64,000 nucleotides of DNA from UBA4615 sp046046245 (GCA_046046245.1 JBJOKE010000022.1:62001-126000), one strand, 5' to 3'. Counted from the first letter of the stretch, positions 16,473-25,536 are shown. The notes: a model not told the origin generated them from the letters alone. Numbers and translations are program-made.

Positions 16473-16631
16473 ATTCGTGGCTGACGGTGGACAACCGGGC
16501 ATCCGGCGGCCGGAGGCGCTGTCGCCACCGGCGCTCGCGTCGGCCCGTGCGCAACGGACGCGACCGCTTCATGTCGCCCGTGCGCGACGGGCACGCGGGC
16601 GGGTTGCAGCGCAGGGAGGGGGCCGGGCGTG

Positions 16632-17795
16632 TCAGCCGGCGACTGCGGCGCGCGCCGAGCGCCCCGCCCGCCGCAGCAGCGAGTACGCCGCCACGTAGGC
16701 CAGCACGAACCCGACGAACACGCACAGCTGGGCGTCGGTGTCGTCGAACCAGGCAGCCCCGCCGACGACGGCGGCGCCGTGCAGCGCCCACAGGACGGGG
16801 CTCGCGCAGCCGTTGGGTCCGGCCGGGGGGACCGCCGCACCGGCGCCCCGCGGCCGGCCTTCGGCCTCGGAGCAGGCCCCTGCCGAGAAGAGGCCGCCCA
16901 TCCGGTCGCGCACCAGGTGATGCAGGTGCGCGCGATCGGGCTCCAGCGTCGACCGGCCGGACCGCACCCGGCGGGCGATGCTGTACAGCGTCTCCCACAC
17001 CGGCAGCGCCGCGGCCGTGATGCCGAACCAGGGGCTGACCTGCGGATGCCGGGCGACCAGCAGCAGCAGCAGCACCGCACAGAGGAAACCGATCGCGTAG
17101 GCGCCGCCGTCTCCGCAGAACAGCGCGGCGCGCGGCCAGTTGAACGGCATCCAGCCGAGCACGGCTGCCGCGAGCAGCATCGCGGTGGCGGCGACCCACG
17201 GGTCGCCCACGGAGAGCGCGACCCACGAGATGGCGCCGAGCGTCAGCAGCGCGGTCCCGGCGAGCATGCCGTCGAGGCCGTCGACGAGGTTGAACGCATT
17301 CGCGGCCCCGACGCAGGCGAAGGCGGTGAACACCGCGGCGAGCGGGACGAATGTCAGCGCCGCATCGAGCGGCGGGACCGCGGTCCGCTGCAGCAGCACG
17401 GCGCCGGACGCCGTGAGGCACAGCGCGCCCGCGAACATCCAGAACAGGCGCTGCCGGGGTCCGACCCGCCCGGTCAGGTCTTCGGCCAGCCCGCTGCCCG
17501 CCACGGGCAGCAGGGCGACGACCGCGGCGAGCAGGGCGCGATCGGGATCGTCGGACGACACGGCGATCCGGTGGGCGAGGCCGGCCAGGAAACCCGCCAG
17601 GATGGCGAGGCCTCCGATCCGGGGCGGATGGAGGCGCGCCGTCCGGCCGTGAACCTGCGGGCCCCGAGGCTGGCCGCGTGTCGCCCGGACGAGCAGCAGC
17701 GCGACGAACACCGCCGCGCCGAAGGCGACGGCGGCGCTCGGTGCGATGTCGGACAGGGCGCGGGGCAGGGTGAGACCGTGCACGGTCGGGGGCAT
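16632..17795 (-). CDS. WecA/MraY-type undecaprenyl-phosphate sugar-1-phosphate transferase
   Basis: A polytopic membrane protein of 387 residues of the glycosyltransferase-4 (PNPT) family, with about ten hydrophobic segments. It would transfer a sugar-1-phosphate from a UDP-sugar to undecaprenyl phosphate, starting the repeat unit. Family motifs are GGLAI (residues 61-65), an acidic pair GLAEDLTG (about 103-110, with Glu where Asp is usual), NAFNLVDGLDGM (166-177) and the cytoplasmic HLHH box. The Glu replacement and a Gly/Ala/Pro-rich insert before the last helices are atypical. ATG 17795 opens with a hydrophobic helix, and the longer upstream frame is low-complexity and Arg-rich. Confidence 0.82.
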   Translation of the reverse strand: MPPTVHGLTLPRALSDIAPSAAVAFGAAVFVALLLVRATRGQPRGPQVHGRTARLHPPRIGGLAILAGFLAGLAHRIAVSSDDPDRALLAAVVALLPVAGSGLAEDLTGRVGPRQRLFWMFAGALCLTASGAVLLQRTAVPPLDAALTFVPLAAVFTAFACVGAANAFNLVDGLDGMLAGTALLTLGAISWVALSVGDPWVAATAMLLAAAVLGWMPFNWPRAALFCGDGGAYAIGFLCAVLLLLLVARHPQVSPWFGITAAALPVWETLYSIARRVRSGRSTLEPDRAHLHHLVRDRMGGLFSAGACSEAEGRPRGAGAAVPPAGPNGCASPVLWALHGAAVVGGAAWFDDTDAQLCVFVGFVLAYVAAYSLLRRAGRSARAAVAG

Positions 17796-17967
17796 CCGGG
17801 TTCGTCCGGCGCTCGCGAGGGGGTCGCCGGGAAGACCAGAGTCTTGCCGCCGTCGGCCCGTCGAGTCTTCGCCTTCCACCCGCCGGCCCCCGGGACCGGA
17901 CGAGCGGTACCGCATCCGACACATCCGCGCGACGGTGCCTCGCGCCGTCGCGCCGTCGCGCCGAGCC

Positions 17968-20277
17968 TCAGCAGCCGTCCGTGGTCCGGGGGGTCGCCGC
18001 GGGCGGCACGGGGGTCGCGGCGGGCGGGTTCGTCTCCGGCGCACGGGCGGACGGCGGTGCGGGCGGCGGCGGCAGCGGCGTCGCCGGATCTCGGGCCGGC
18101 TCGGTCGCGGGCGCCGGCCGCGGATCGGACACCGTGGCCCCGCAGATCAGCCCGAGCGACTGCAGCGGCCCCGCGTACAGGCCGTACGCCCCGGTCGCGG
18201 CCCTGCCGTCGCGGCAGGCGATCGGCGTCTGGTCGATGCCCCCGGCACCGCCGGCCTGCGCGAGCTCGGTCGCCTGGCCCGCGACGGTCCGCGCTCCCGA
18301 CAGCGGGGTGCAGTGCAGCCTGAAGCCGTCGATCGCCGCGCCGGCCTTGCCGGTCAGCCCGGACACCGCGTGGTTCGCGGCGCAGACGCGCTCGAAGGCG
18401 GGACCGTCCGCGGTACCCGCGACGGTGCCCCGCGCGACGGGCGCGCCGGCCCAGCGGCCGGCGGCGTCGGGTCGAGCGCACAGCGGCTGCAGGTGGCCGA
18501 CCACCGGCGTCGCGTTCGTGGCGAGCGAGGCCCCCCTCACCCCGACCATGACCTCGCCGGCCGCGCAGGACATCGCGAAGCGGGTGCCGTCCGCCCGGAT
18601 GAGGCCGCCGATCGAGGCGGTCCAGCCGGCGTCGAGCTCGGGCGTCTCGGGCACGTTCACGCGCAGGATGGACGCCACCGACGGCACGCCGCGGTCGTCG
18701 ATGGCGAAGACCATCCAGAACCCGGGCGACAGCTCGGCGACGTTGCGGGGCAGCGTCGCGGCCAGCCGGTTGCCGGTCGCGGTGAACGGCAGGTCCACGA
18801 AACCGGCATCGACGTTGACGGAGTGGGTGACCGACCCGGTCTTCACCAGGGTCAGGCGCCGGATCGGCCGCGCGCTGTCGACGGTGATCGACAACGCCTG
18901 TCCGGGGTCCAGCACGGTCGGCGCCGCGGTGATGGTCGGACGGGTCGCCCAGCGTCCGCCCTCCTCGAACAGGTACGGGGGAAAGAAGAGCTCGGCGTTG
19001 GTGTTGGTCAGCGGCCCGGGCGCGCCGCCGCCGCCGACCAGCACCGATCCGTCGGGCAGCAGCATGCCCACCGAGTGGTAGAGGCGCGGCACCTGGCCGC
19101 TGGACAGCTGGCGCCACTGGCCGGTGGCGGGCGACCAGACTTCGGCGTGGTTCGTGACCCCGACGAGCGCGTTGTCGTAGCCGCTGCCGCCGGTCGCGAG
19201 CACGGTCCCGTCGGGCAGGACGGTCAGGTTCACGTACTCGCGGACCGCCGACAGGGGGGCGGTGGTGCGGATCACCGGCAGGGGGCCGTCGAAGTCGACG
19301 GTGACCGCGGTCGCGGACCGGCCGCCCGTGACCAGCAGCCGGCCGGGGCCATACTGCGCCACGCTCGACGTGGCGCCGGTCGGCCGGTAGTCGATCAGCC
19401 CGACCGGCGACAGGCGGCCTTCGCCCGCAGGGTCGATGAAGTAGGCGCCCCCGTCGACCTCGTAGCCGAACACGCGCCCGTCGCGCGTCGGGAAGGCGCG
19501 CGGATACCAGGTGTTCATCGGTGTGGTGTCGACGTTCGACAGCAGACGGAAGCTGCCGTCGGGGCGGCGGACCTCGGCACGCTCCGGTTCGACGGGCAGC
19601 GTGGGGTCGCCCTTGCCGCCGACCAGCAGCACCTCGCCGTTGCCGAGCATCGTCGGCGTGCCGTACCAGCGCGGCCTGAACATCTGCCCGCCCTGGGTCA
19701 GCGCGTTGGTCCGCGGGTCGAAGAGCACGGTGTCCCGGGTGCCGGTGTTGGCGGTCTGGCCGCCGACGTAGTTGTCGCCGCCGGCGAGGAACATCAGCCC
19801 GGACTGGGGCAGCATCAGCTGGGCGCTGCAGAACAGGTCGGTGGCGGTCGTGTTCGGCAGGGACAGGTGCGCGTCGGCGCCGGTGCCGGCACTGGGGTCC
19901 CAGACGGCGTAGTCGAAGCGGCCGGTCTGACGGCCGTCGCGGGTCGTGCCGTAGCTCATCACCCTGCCGTCGGGCGTCAGCGCGACATGCAAGGGGATCA
20001 AGGGCCAGTCGGCGACCGGCGACCACATGCCGAGCAGGTGTGCATCGGCCTCGGGCTGGCCCCGTCCCAGGCCCGGGACGGTCCTGCGCAGGGCGTCGCC
20101 CGCCGCCTTGCGGCACGCGCCGCCGGTGGAGCCGGCCTCCGAGACCGCGGTCGCACCCATCACGGCGACCGCGTCCGGCGACGACGACCCGCCGCCGCTG
20201 CAGGCGGCCAGGGTGAACGCCAAGCCGATGAGGGCCGCGGCATGGAGCGCGTTCGGGAGACGGGCAGGAGTCGGCAT
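17968..20277 (-). CDS. copper-radical oxidase, galactose/glyoxal oxidase family, lipoprotein
   Basis: A secreted lipoprotein of 769 residues (lipobox LAAC, Cys26) with a kelch propeller and a C-terminal DUF1929-type domain. All copper-radical ligands of galactose oxidase appear to be present: Cys150 (DLFCSAQ) and Tyr205 (RPRWYGT) for the thioether cofactor, axial Tyr400 and His401 (RLYHSVGMLLPDG), and His485 (SVTHSVN). It therefore probably oxidises a primary alcohol or aldehyde to produce hydrogen peroxide outside the inner membrane. Two Cys-Gly-rich segments (MSCAAGEVMVGVRG and VCAANHAVSGLTGKAG) and a Pro/Ala tail follow. In Streptomyces the related GlxA is needed for glycan deposition. A similar role on this polysaccharide is an inference. 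Confidence 0.85.
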   Translation of the reverse strand: MPTPARLPNALHAAALIGLAFTLAACSGGGSSSPDAVAVMGATAVSEAGSTGGACRKAAGDALRRTVPGLGRGQPEADAHLLGMWSPVADWPLIPLHVALTPDGRVMSYGTTRDGRQTGRFDYAVWDPSAGTGADAHLSLPNTTATDLFCSAQLMLPQSGLMFLAGGDNYVGGQTANTGTRDTVLFDPRTNALTQGGQMFRPRWYGTPTMLGNGEVLLVGGKGDPTLPVEPERAEVRRPDGSFRLLSNVDTTPMNTWYPRAFPTRDGRVFGYEVDGGAYFIDPAGEGRLSPVGLIDYRPTGATSSVAQYGPGRLLVTGGRSATAVTVDFDGPLPVIRTTAPLSAVREYVNLTVLPDGTVLATGGSGYDNALVGVTNHAEVWSPATGQWRQLSSGQVPRLYHSVGMLLPDGSVLVGGGGAPGPLTNTNAELFFPPYLFEEGGRWATRPTITAAPTVLDPGQALSITVDSARPIRRLTLVKTGSVTHSVNVDAGFVDLPFTATGNRLAATLPRNVAELSPGFWMVFAIDDRGVPSVASILRVNVPETPELDAGWTASIGGLIRADGTRFAMSCAAGEVMVGVRGASLATNATPVVGHLQPLCARPDAAGRWAGAPVARGTVAGTADGPAFERVCAANHAVSGLTGKAGAAIDGFRLHCTPLSGARTVAGQATELAQAGGAGGIDQTPIACRDGRAATGAYGLYAGPLQSLGLICGATVSDPRPAPATEPARDPATPLPPPPAPPSARAPETNPPAATPVPPAATPRTTDGC

Positions 20278-20786
20278 CGCTTCGCTCGGTTCGTTCGACC
20301 CCCCGTGCGGGCTCGCGGCGGCGAGACCGGACGTCGGTGTCGAACCGATCGGGCTCGGGCGATCCGCCGCAGGCCGCGGGGCCGCACGCGCCCAGGGTGC
20401 GATGGCCTCGCGTCCGACGAACGGTCGATCAAGCCCGATCGGGTGTCGACGCGACGATCGTGCGAATGCGCTCCGGACGCATTGACGGATTGCACACAGG
20501 CCCGCCGGGCGCGTGACGGTCTGCCGCAAACCGTGCAGAAGCCGGGTCTGACCGGTGGGTGCGGCCAGGGGGGCCGTCAGGCATCCGACGAGCGCCCGAA
20601 CCGGACGCGGCGGTTGCCTCGGCCCGGGACGGTCAGGGGACGGCGAGCCCGGTCGCCCTGTCGCGCCCCCCGTCGGCCCCGTCTCAGGGCTCGATGGTCC
20701 CGAACGGCGGCGCCGGTCGGACCCTGTCGGGAGACGGCCCGATCCTTGCCAGGACCGGCCCCGTTCTTCCCGAACTGCCACAAGCG
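20278..20786. other. gene-free stretch between oxidase gene and tRNA
   Basis: About 510 bases with no credible gene. Open frames here are Arg/Pro/Gly-rich and lack ribosome-binding sites. It must contain the promoter of the oxidase gene, but I see no clear hexamers. No integrase or attachment-site repeat is visible beside the tRNA. Confidence 0.5.
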
Positions 20787-20862
20787 TGGCGCGCCCGGCT
20801 GGAATCGAACCAGCGACCCTTGGCTTCGGAGGCCAATACTCTATCCCCTGAGCTACGGGCGC
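20787..20862 (-). tRNA. tRNA-Arg(CCG)
   Basis: A 76-base cloverleaf with encoded CCA. The 7-bp acceptor stem GCGCCCG/CGGGCGC is perfect, the D-arm starts TAGCTCAG, the anticodon stem TTGGC/GCCAA encloses CTCCGAA with anticodon CCG, and the T-arm has GGTTCGAATCC. It decodes CGG arginine codons, common in this GC-rich genome. Confidence 0.95.
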
Positions 20863-20874
20863 GCGGAATCCGAG

Positions 20875-20880
20875 AGTATA
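20875..20880 (-). promoter_or_regulatory. -10 element of the tRNA-Arg gene
   Basis: TATACT on the minus strand ends 13 bases before the tRNA 5' end, the right place for a sigma-70 -10 box. No matching -35 hexamer is visible in the GC-rich DNA upstream. Confidence 0.5.
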
Positions 20881-20978
20881 GCCTGCCCCGGCCCCTCGGG
20901 GGCGGCCGCGCGCGTCGACGCTCTAGCCCGAGGTCGGCGACCGCGGCTGCGGCGGGCCCCGGCACGGGCCCTTCGAGC

Positions 20979-20984
20979 TATACT
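20979..20984 (+). promoter_or_regulatory. -10 element of the cytochrome c gene
   Basis: TATACT lies 34 bases before the ATG of the dihaem cytochrome. It is an isolated AT-rich hexamer in GC-rich DNA. The -35 region is not recognisable. Confidence 0.45.
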
Positions 20985-21017
20985 CTACGGTTTGTACGAA
21001 GCAGCCCGGTAACCGGA

Positions 21018-21875
21018 ATGAGCGACCACGAGCCCTTCATCAAGACCCCCCGCCAGCTGATCACCGTGGTGACGCTGTCGTTCATCGTGCCGATCATCGC
21101 CATCGTGCTGCTCGTCTCGTACATCACCTCGGCCAAGAAGCCGGCAGCCGGCAGCGATGCCTTCACCGCCGAGGCCGTCGAGTCGCGGATCCGCCCGGTG
21201 GCGGGCTTCTCGCTGAAGGGTGCGGACGGTCCGAAGGCGCTGCGCACCGGCGAGCAGGTCTATCAGGCGGTCTGCACGGCCTGCCACGGCGTGGGCGCCG
21301 CGGGCGCGCCCAAGACCGGCGACACCGCCGCCTGGGCGCCTCGGATCAAGACCGGCTACGAGGCCCTGCTGACGTCGGCGCTCAAGGGCAAGGGCGCGAT
21401 GGGCGCGCAGGGCGGCGGCGAGTACGACGACATCGAGATCGGCCGCGCGGTCGTCTACCTGGCGAACAAGAGCGGCGGGAAGTTCGAGGAGCCGAAGGCG
21501 GCGGCGGCGGCCGCGGCCCCGGCGGCCCCGGCGGCGATGCCGGCAGCGGCCCCGGCCGCTGCGGCGGCGGCAGCACCCGCGGTCGCGGCGGCTGCGTCGG
21601 CGGCGGCAGGAACCGCGCAGGTCGCGGCGGCCGGCGCGGACGCCGGCAAGAAGCTCTACGAGACGGCCTGCCAGGCCTGTCACGCGGCGGGTGTCGCCGG
21701 TGCACCGAAGCTCGGCGACAAGGCGGCGTGGGCGCCGCGTCTCGCGGCCGGCGTCGACGGCCTGACCGCCAGCGTGATCAAGGGCAAGGGCGCGATGCCG
21801 GCAAAGGGCGGCAGCAGCGCGAGCGACGCGGACATCAGGACGGCCGTGGAGTATCTGCTCGCGTCGGCGAAGTAG
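21018..21875 (+). CDS. dihaem c-type cytochrome (c5-like), membrane anchored
   Basis: A protein of 285 residues with an uncleaved N-terminal membrane helix (about residues 15-36) followed by two cytochrome c domains. Each has one haem site: CTACH at 86-90 and CQACH near 220. The domains share the pattern GAPK-GD-AAWAPR and look like an internal duplication. They are joined by an Ala/Pro linker of about 50 residues. It is likely a periplasmic electron carrier to a terminal oxidase, as in related betaproteobacteria. ATG 21018 is the only start that gives the membrane anchor. The gene stands alone between a tRNA and a terminator. Confidence 0.92.
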   Translation: MSDHEPFIKTPRQLITVVTLSFIVPIIAIVLLVSYITSAKKPAAGSDAFTAEAVESRIRPVAGFSLKGADGPKALRTGEQVYQAVCTACHGVGAAGAPKTGDTAAWAPRIKTGYEALLTSALKGKGAMGAQGGGEYDDIEIGRAVVYLANKSGGKFEEPKAAAAAAAPAAPAAMPAAAPAAAAAAAPAVAAAASAAAGTAQVAAAGADAGKKLYETACQACHAAGVAGAPKLGDKAAWAPRLAAGVDGLTASVIKGKGAMPAKGGSSASDADIRTAVEYLLASAK

Positions 21876-21892
21876 GCCGGCTCCGGCGTTCA

Positions 21893-21926
21893 AGAGAAAC
21901 GGCGCCCGCGGGCGCCGTTCTCTTTT
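21893..21926 (+). terminator. rho-independent terminator after the cytochrome gene
   Basis: AGAGAA-A-CGGCGCCC, loop GCG, GGCGCCG-TTCTCT then TTT. The stem is long and GC-rich, with A-rich and T-rich flanks, so it can end transcription from both directions. Confidence 0.8.
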
Positions 21927-22048
21927 CCGCGGTCACCGTCGGTGACGCCGACGGCCGGGAAGGCGGCTGGCGGTCGATCGAGTCCCGGCACGTCGCCGCC
22001 GGATCCGGCGACCGACCGCCGCCGCGTGGCGGGGCCGGGCCGCCCGGC

Positions 22049-24370
22049 TCATCGCGCGGCGTCGGCGGCGGCGGCCTCTCGCACGCGCTCGCGGTTCCTC
22101 GCCGCGAACGCGCCGAACGAACGGTCGGTGTCGTGGACCTCGGACAGTCCGTTGGTGACCGGCGGCACGACGCCGTGGCCGCCGGTGATCCGATTGTGCG
22201 AGTTGCCGACCAGCGTCTCGATCCCGTAGGCCCAGCGATCGGCCCCCTGCAGCTGGAGCCAGCGGCGGTCGAACGCCCGCCGCGGCGTCAGCGGGATCTC
22301 GAGCAGCAGGCCGGCGAAGCGTTCGCCGACCGCGGCATACGGATGGCGGGTCTCGCGCAGGTGCGCGACGACGGCCACTTCGCCGAACCAGTGGCGGCTG
22401 GACAGCGCCCAGCCGGTGTCGTTGAGGAAGAAGCGGCCGACGGTCGCCTCGACGGACCAGTCGAGCGGGGCGATGAAGTACCGGTAGGACACGAGCGCCG
22501 GCTCGGCGGTGAACCCCTTTCGCAGCGACCCGCCGTTCTGGAACTGCCCCAGCATCGCGCCGAAGCGGTGCGACCCGTCGCCGGGCTGCCAGCGCAACTC
22601 GCCCACGCCGCCGCGCCAGTCGTCGAAGACCCGACCGTAGACGGCCCGCGCGGCCAGGCCGTTGGCGATCGGGATCGTCTGATGGACGAGCACGCGATCG
22701 GTCAGCGTCCGGTGCCGGTCGAGGCCGTAGACGCGCCGGTCGTCGAAATCGCCGGAATGCGAGAGCGGGAACGATCGGCGCGCGTCGATCGAGGCTCCCC
22801 GCCACAACGGCACCTCGACGTCCACTTCCGCGGCGAGCGAGTAGTCCCAGACGCCGTACTCGGTCGCCACGGCGGTACGCAGACCCGGCGCGACGGCGAT
22901 CCGGGTGCGCCCCCAGGAGGGGTTGAGTCCGCGATCGAGCCAGCGGACGTCGTCGAGCAGCTCGGGGAAGCCGGACTCGCCCGCGGCGAGCAGACGGGGC
23001 CGCCCGGTCGCTTCGCAGTCCGACTCCGCCCGCCGCAGCCAGGCCTGGATGCAGGGCACGGTGCCGTCGATGCCGAGCGTCGGTACGCCGCGGCGACCGA
23101 GGACGACGCGCAGGCGCAGGTCGCGGTCGGCCAGGGCCGCCGCCGAGCGTCCGACGACGGCCCCGAGCGCGTCGAGGTCGCTCCAGCGCCAGGCGCCGTT
23201 GTCGGCGCGGACGACGACGATCGTCCGGCCTTCGGTATCCCTGCCCTCGCCGATCGCGAGGTCCACCACCCCCGCACGCTCCAGCGCGCTCCGGAGCCGC
23301 TGCAGCATCGACCCGTCGAGGCCGGGCCGTGCGGCCGTCGGGTCCTGACCGGCGCCCCCGGCCGCGGTGCGCTGCGTCGCGGCCGGTTCGAGCGCCGTCG
23401 GGGCGGGCACGACATCGACCCGCCGCGCGGCCGGCGGCTCGGCGCGGGGCGCGGCCGGCGGTTCAGCGCGGGACGAAGTCGGCGGCTCGGCCAGGGGCGC
23501 GGCCGGCACCGCCGCGGCGCCGTTGGACGATGGGCCACCGAACAGCGGCTGCGGCGGGCGACTCGCCGCGGCCCGCTGTTCGGCTGCTGACGGACTGTCG
23601 CCGCGACGGTCCAGCGCGATGCCGATCCCGATCCCGACCCAGCTCGGCGCGGTCGCCGCTGCGTCACCGACACGGTGGTTCAGGTCGGCGTAGAGCTGCC
23701 AGCGATCGGGCAACCAGCGCGCAGGCGCGAAGGCCCTCGCGGAAATCCAGGTGCCCGCCGGCACGCGCTCGGCGGCGACCTCGAGGGACTCGTGCAGCCT
23801 GACCGCGACGCGGCCGAACGCGCCGTTCAGGACGCCGTACCGGGCCTCGCTGCGCCCGTACCCCAGGGACAGGTCGAAGGGGCCCTCGCGCCAGCCCGCC
23901 ACGCCGTAGTAGGTCCGGAAGTTGGTGGCCGCGCCGCCCACGTCCACCGCGCCCGCGGCGATCGAGAACCGCTGCTTCGCGTCCAGCGGCACGGCCGCCT
24001 TGACCGACGCCGACAGGTCGCGCAGCCAGCCCCGCCCGTCGCAGTCGCCTGGCAGGTACAGGTTGCAGTGCATGTCGTGGGCGGCGACCCGCCCGGTCAC
24101 CTCGACGAAGGGCAGCACGCCGATGCCGAGCACGGCGTTGTGTCCGTGCGGGCGCTCCGCGACGCCGACGAGTTGCGGGTCGTACCGCAGCCCCAGCGTG
24201 CCGTACGGCAGCGTGCGTGCCGACGGCGTCAGGGCGCCCCCGCTGTAGCCCGATGCCGTCAGCACATCCGTGCCGACGACCCCGGCGCCAGCATCGCCGG
24301 CACGCGTCCCGACGGGCGCGAGGCTCGCCAGCCCGATCGCCAGTGCCGCAAGGGAACGGGAAGGAGGCAC
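22049..24370 (-). CDS. YjbH-type exopolysaccharide outer-membrane protein
   Basis: A protein of 773 residues with a signal peptide (hydrophobic SLAALAIGLASLAPV, then AGDAGAG). Alternating Gly/aromatic beta strands suggest an outer-membrane barrel. The segments GVWDYSLAAEVDVEVPLW and DWRGGVGELRWQP, and the closing WAYGIETLVGNSHN, fit the YjbH/capsule-assembly family linked to polysaccharide secretion. Residues ~260-350 form a Pro/Ala/Glu-rich linker (repeated AEPP and APRAEPP) that splits the protein into two parts, which is longer than usual. The start is GTG 24370, with a weak ribosome-binding site. The open frame extends far upstream but loses protein-like character there. Confidence 0.75.
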   Translation of the reverse strand: MPPSRSLAALAIGLASLAPVGTRAGDAGAGVVGTDVLTASGYSGGALTPSARTLPYGTLGLRYDPQLVGVAERPHGHNAVLGIGVLPFVEVTGRVAAHDMHCNLYLPGDCDGRGWLRDLSASVKAAVPLDAKQRFSIAAGAVDVGGAATNFRTYYGVAGWREGPFDLSLGYGRSEARYGVLNGAFGRVAVRLHESLEVAAERVPAGTWISARAFAPARWLPDRWQLYADLNHRVGDAAATAPSWVGIGIGIALDRRGDSPSAAEQRAAASRPPQPLFGGPSSNGAAAVPAAPLAEPPTSSRAEPPAAPRAEPPAARRVDVVPAPTALEPAATQRTAAGGAGQDPTAARPGLDGSMLQRLRSALERAGVVDLAIGEGRDTEGRTIVVVRADNGAWRWSDLDALGAVVGRSAAALADRDLRLRVVLGRRGVPTLGIDGTVPCIQAWLRRAESDCEATGRPRLLAAGESGFPELLDDVRWLDRGLNPSWGRTRIAVAPGLRTAVATEYGVWDYSLAAEVDVEVPLWRGASIDARRSFPLSHSGDFDDRRVYGLDRHRTLTDRVLVHQTIPIANGLAARAVYGRVFDDWRGGVGELRWQPGDGSHRFGAMLGQFQNGGSLRKGFTAEPALVSYRYFIAPLDWSVEATVGRFFLNDTGWALSSRHWFGEVAVVAHLRETRHPYAAVGERFAGLLLEIPLTPRRAFDRRWLQLQGADRWAYGIETLVGNSHNRITGGHGVVPPVTNGLSEVHDTDRSFGAFAARNRERVREAAAADAAR

Positions 24371-24460
24371 TCGGGAATCCGTGACGCGAGGCTGCCGGGT
24401 CGCGACAGCCCTGAGGTCGATGGGTCGCGATGGGGACCCGGGCCACGCGGCACCGGGAGG

Positions 24461-24490
24461 CGGGCCCGTCCGTCGGGACGGGCGGGCCCG
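24461..24490 (-). other. GC-rich hairpin between lipoprotein and YjbH-type genes
   Basis: CGGGCCCGTCC pairs with GGACGGGC-GGGCCCG with one bulge, just after the lipoprotein stop on the minus strand. There is no T-run, so it is more likely an mRNA-stabilising or attenuating hairpin than a simple terminator. Confidence 0.4.
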
Positions 24491-24495
24491 AGGGC

Positions 24496-25536
24496 TCAGT
24501 TCGTGCAGTTGCCGGTCTGCGCCGTCAGCGAGCCGAGGCTGCTGCCGCCGGTCGCGCCGGTGCCGCCGGTGCCACCGGTGCCACCCGTGCCGCCGGTACC
24601 GCCGGTGCCGCCGGTCGGCGTCTGGCACGGGGGACGGACCCAACCGCCCACGTCGCCGGTCGTCGGCAGCCGGCCGGACGTGACGATGCTCGGGGCCAGC
24701 GCGGCGATGGAGCTCGCGAGCGACGGGGCCATGGTGACCCGGCTGGCGAGCGTGATGCCGCCGACCGGAGACCCCGAGAGCAGGTCCTTCACGTTCGTCA
24801 GCACGCCCGCGAGGGTCGCGCTCGTCTGGCCGTCGGCGGTCGCGGCGAACGCGCTCGCGAGGGCGTCGGCCGCGGTCGCCGGGTCGGTGCCGTCGTTCTT
24901 CGCCGAGATCGCGAGGGCGGCGAGGATCGCCGCATAGGTCGACGGGGCGTTCGCGGCGTCGAGGACGGACGCTCCGTTGGCGATCGGGGTCGGCGCCATC
25001 GTGATGTCGAAGCCGACCGGCAGCCCGAACATCGCGGCGACCTGGCCGTTCGCGACATCGATGTCGGTCGCGGTCCGGCTCCCGAGCGCGGGCGCAGCCG
25101 GGGACACGCCCGCCCGCTTCGCAGCCGCGTGGGTCAGCGGCGTGACGCCGATGCTGCTCTGGCCGCCGGAGGAGCCGCGCACCAGCGCCATCATCGTCGA
25201 ACCCGCGCCGAAGGGCCGGTTCGTGCCGGTCGCCTCGTCGTAGTACGACACGCCCGAGCCGCCGGAGACGCGTGCGACGAACGGCCCGGTGTAGGTACCC
25301 AGGTCCAGGGTGGCGCGGCCGGTCGCCGGATCGGTGGTGCCGCTGGCGAGCAGGCCGCCGTCCGGCTTGAAGTACTCGACCAGCGCGCCGCCCGAGAACG
25401 ATCCGAGCTGGGGTTGGGCCGTCGACTGCACGGGCTCGGCGACGATGCTGTCCGAACGGTCGCTGCCGCACGCGGCGAGCGCGAGCGCGGCCGACACGAC
25501 GGAAGCGGCCAGGATGGAACGACGAAGGGTTTTCAT
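24496..25536 (-). CDS. uncharacterised lipoprotein with Gly-Gly-Thr repeat tail
   Basis: A lipoprotein of 346 residues (MKTLRRSIL, lipobox LALAACGS). The first part has the look of a carboxypeptidase-regulatory-like beta domain: ALVEYFKPDGGLLASGTTD, then ATLDLGTYTGPFVARVSG. The middle is a helical Ala/Thr-rich region, and the end is six Gly-Gly-Thr units followed by a short Cys-containing tail. Proteins of this layout occur in betaproteobacteria but I know of no function. ATG 25536 is chosen because AAGG lies 8 bases upstream, whereas the ATG two codons earlier is too close. Its position beside the YjbH-type gene suggests a cell-envelope role. Confidence 0.7.
   Translation of the reverse strand: MKTLRRSILAASVVSAALALAACGSDRSDSIVAEPVQSTAQPQLGSFSGGALVEYFKPDGGLLASGTTDPATGRATLDLGTYTGPFVARVSGGSGVSYYDEATGTNRPFGAGSTMMALVRGSSGGQSSIGVTPLTHAAAKRAGVSPAAPALGSRTATDIDVANGQVAAMFGLPVGFDITMAPTPIANGASVLDAANAPSTYAAILAALAISAKNDGTDPATAADALASAFAATADGQTSATLAGVLTNVKDLLSGSPVGGITLASRVTMAPSLASSIAALAPSIVTSGRLPTTGDVGGWVRPPCQTPTGGTGGTGGTGGTGGTGGTGATGGSSLGSLTAQTGNCTN
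24559..24612 (-). repeat. 9-bp tandem repeat coding for Gly-Gly-Thr
   Basis: Six near-perfect copies of a 9-bp unit (GCCGCCGGT-like on the plus strand) inside the lipoprotein gene. Copy-number change would keep the reading frame and alter only the tail length. Confidence 0.8.

Larger units (their letters stand above)
16159..16631. other. intergenic regulatory region upstream of manC
   Basis: About 470 bases separate manC from the sugar-phosphate transferase, both on the minus strand. Short open frames here lack support. The stretch 16,415-16,475 is AT-richer than its surroundings and carries two inverted repeats, annotated separately. It is the most likely control region of the manC-to-glycosyltransferase operon. 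I could not settle on a convincing -35/-10 pair. Confidence 0.5.

Noticed and set aside
20787..20862. tRNA-Arg as an integration site for a mobile element
   Set aside because: No integrase, no repeated tRNA 3' end and no phage genes are visible on either side.
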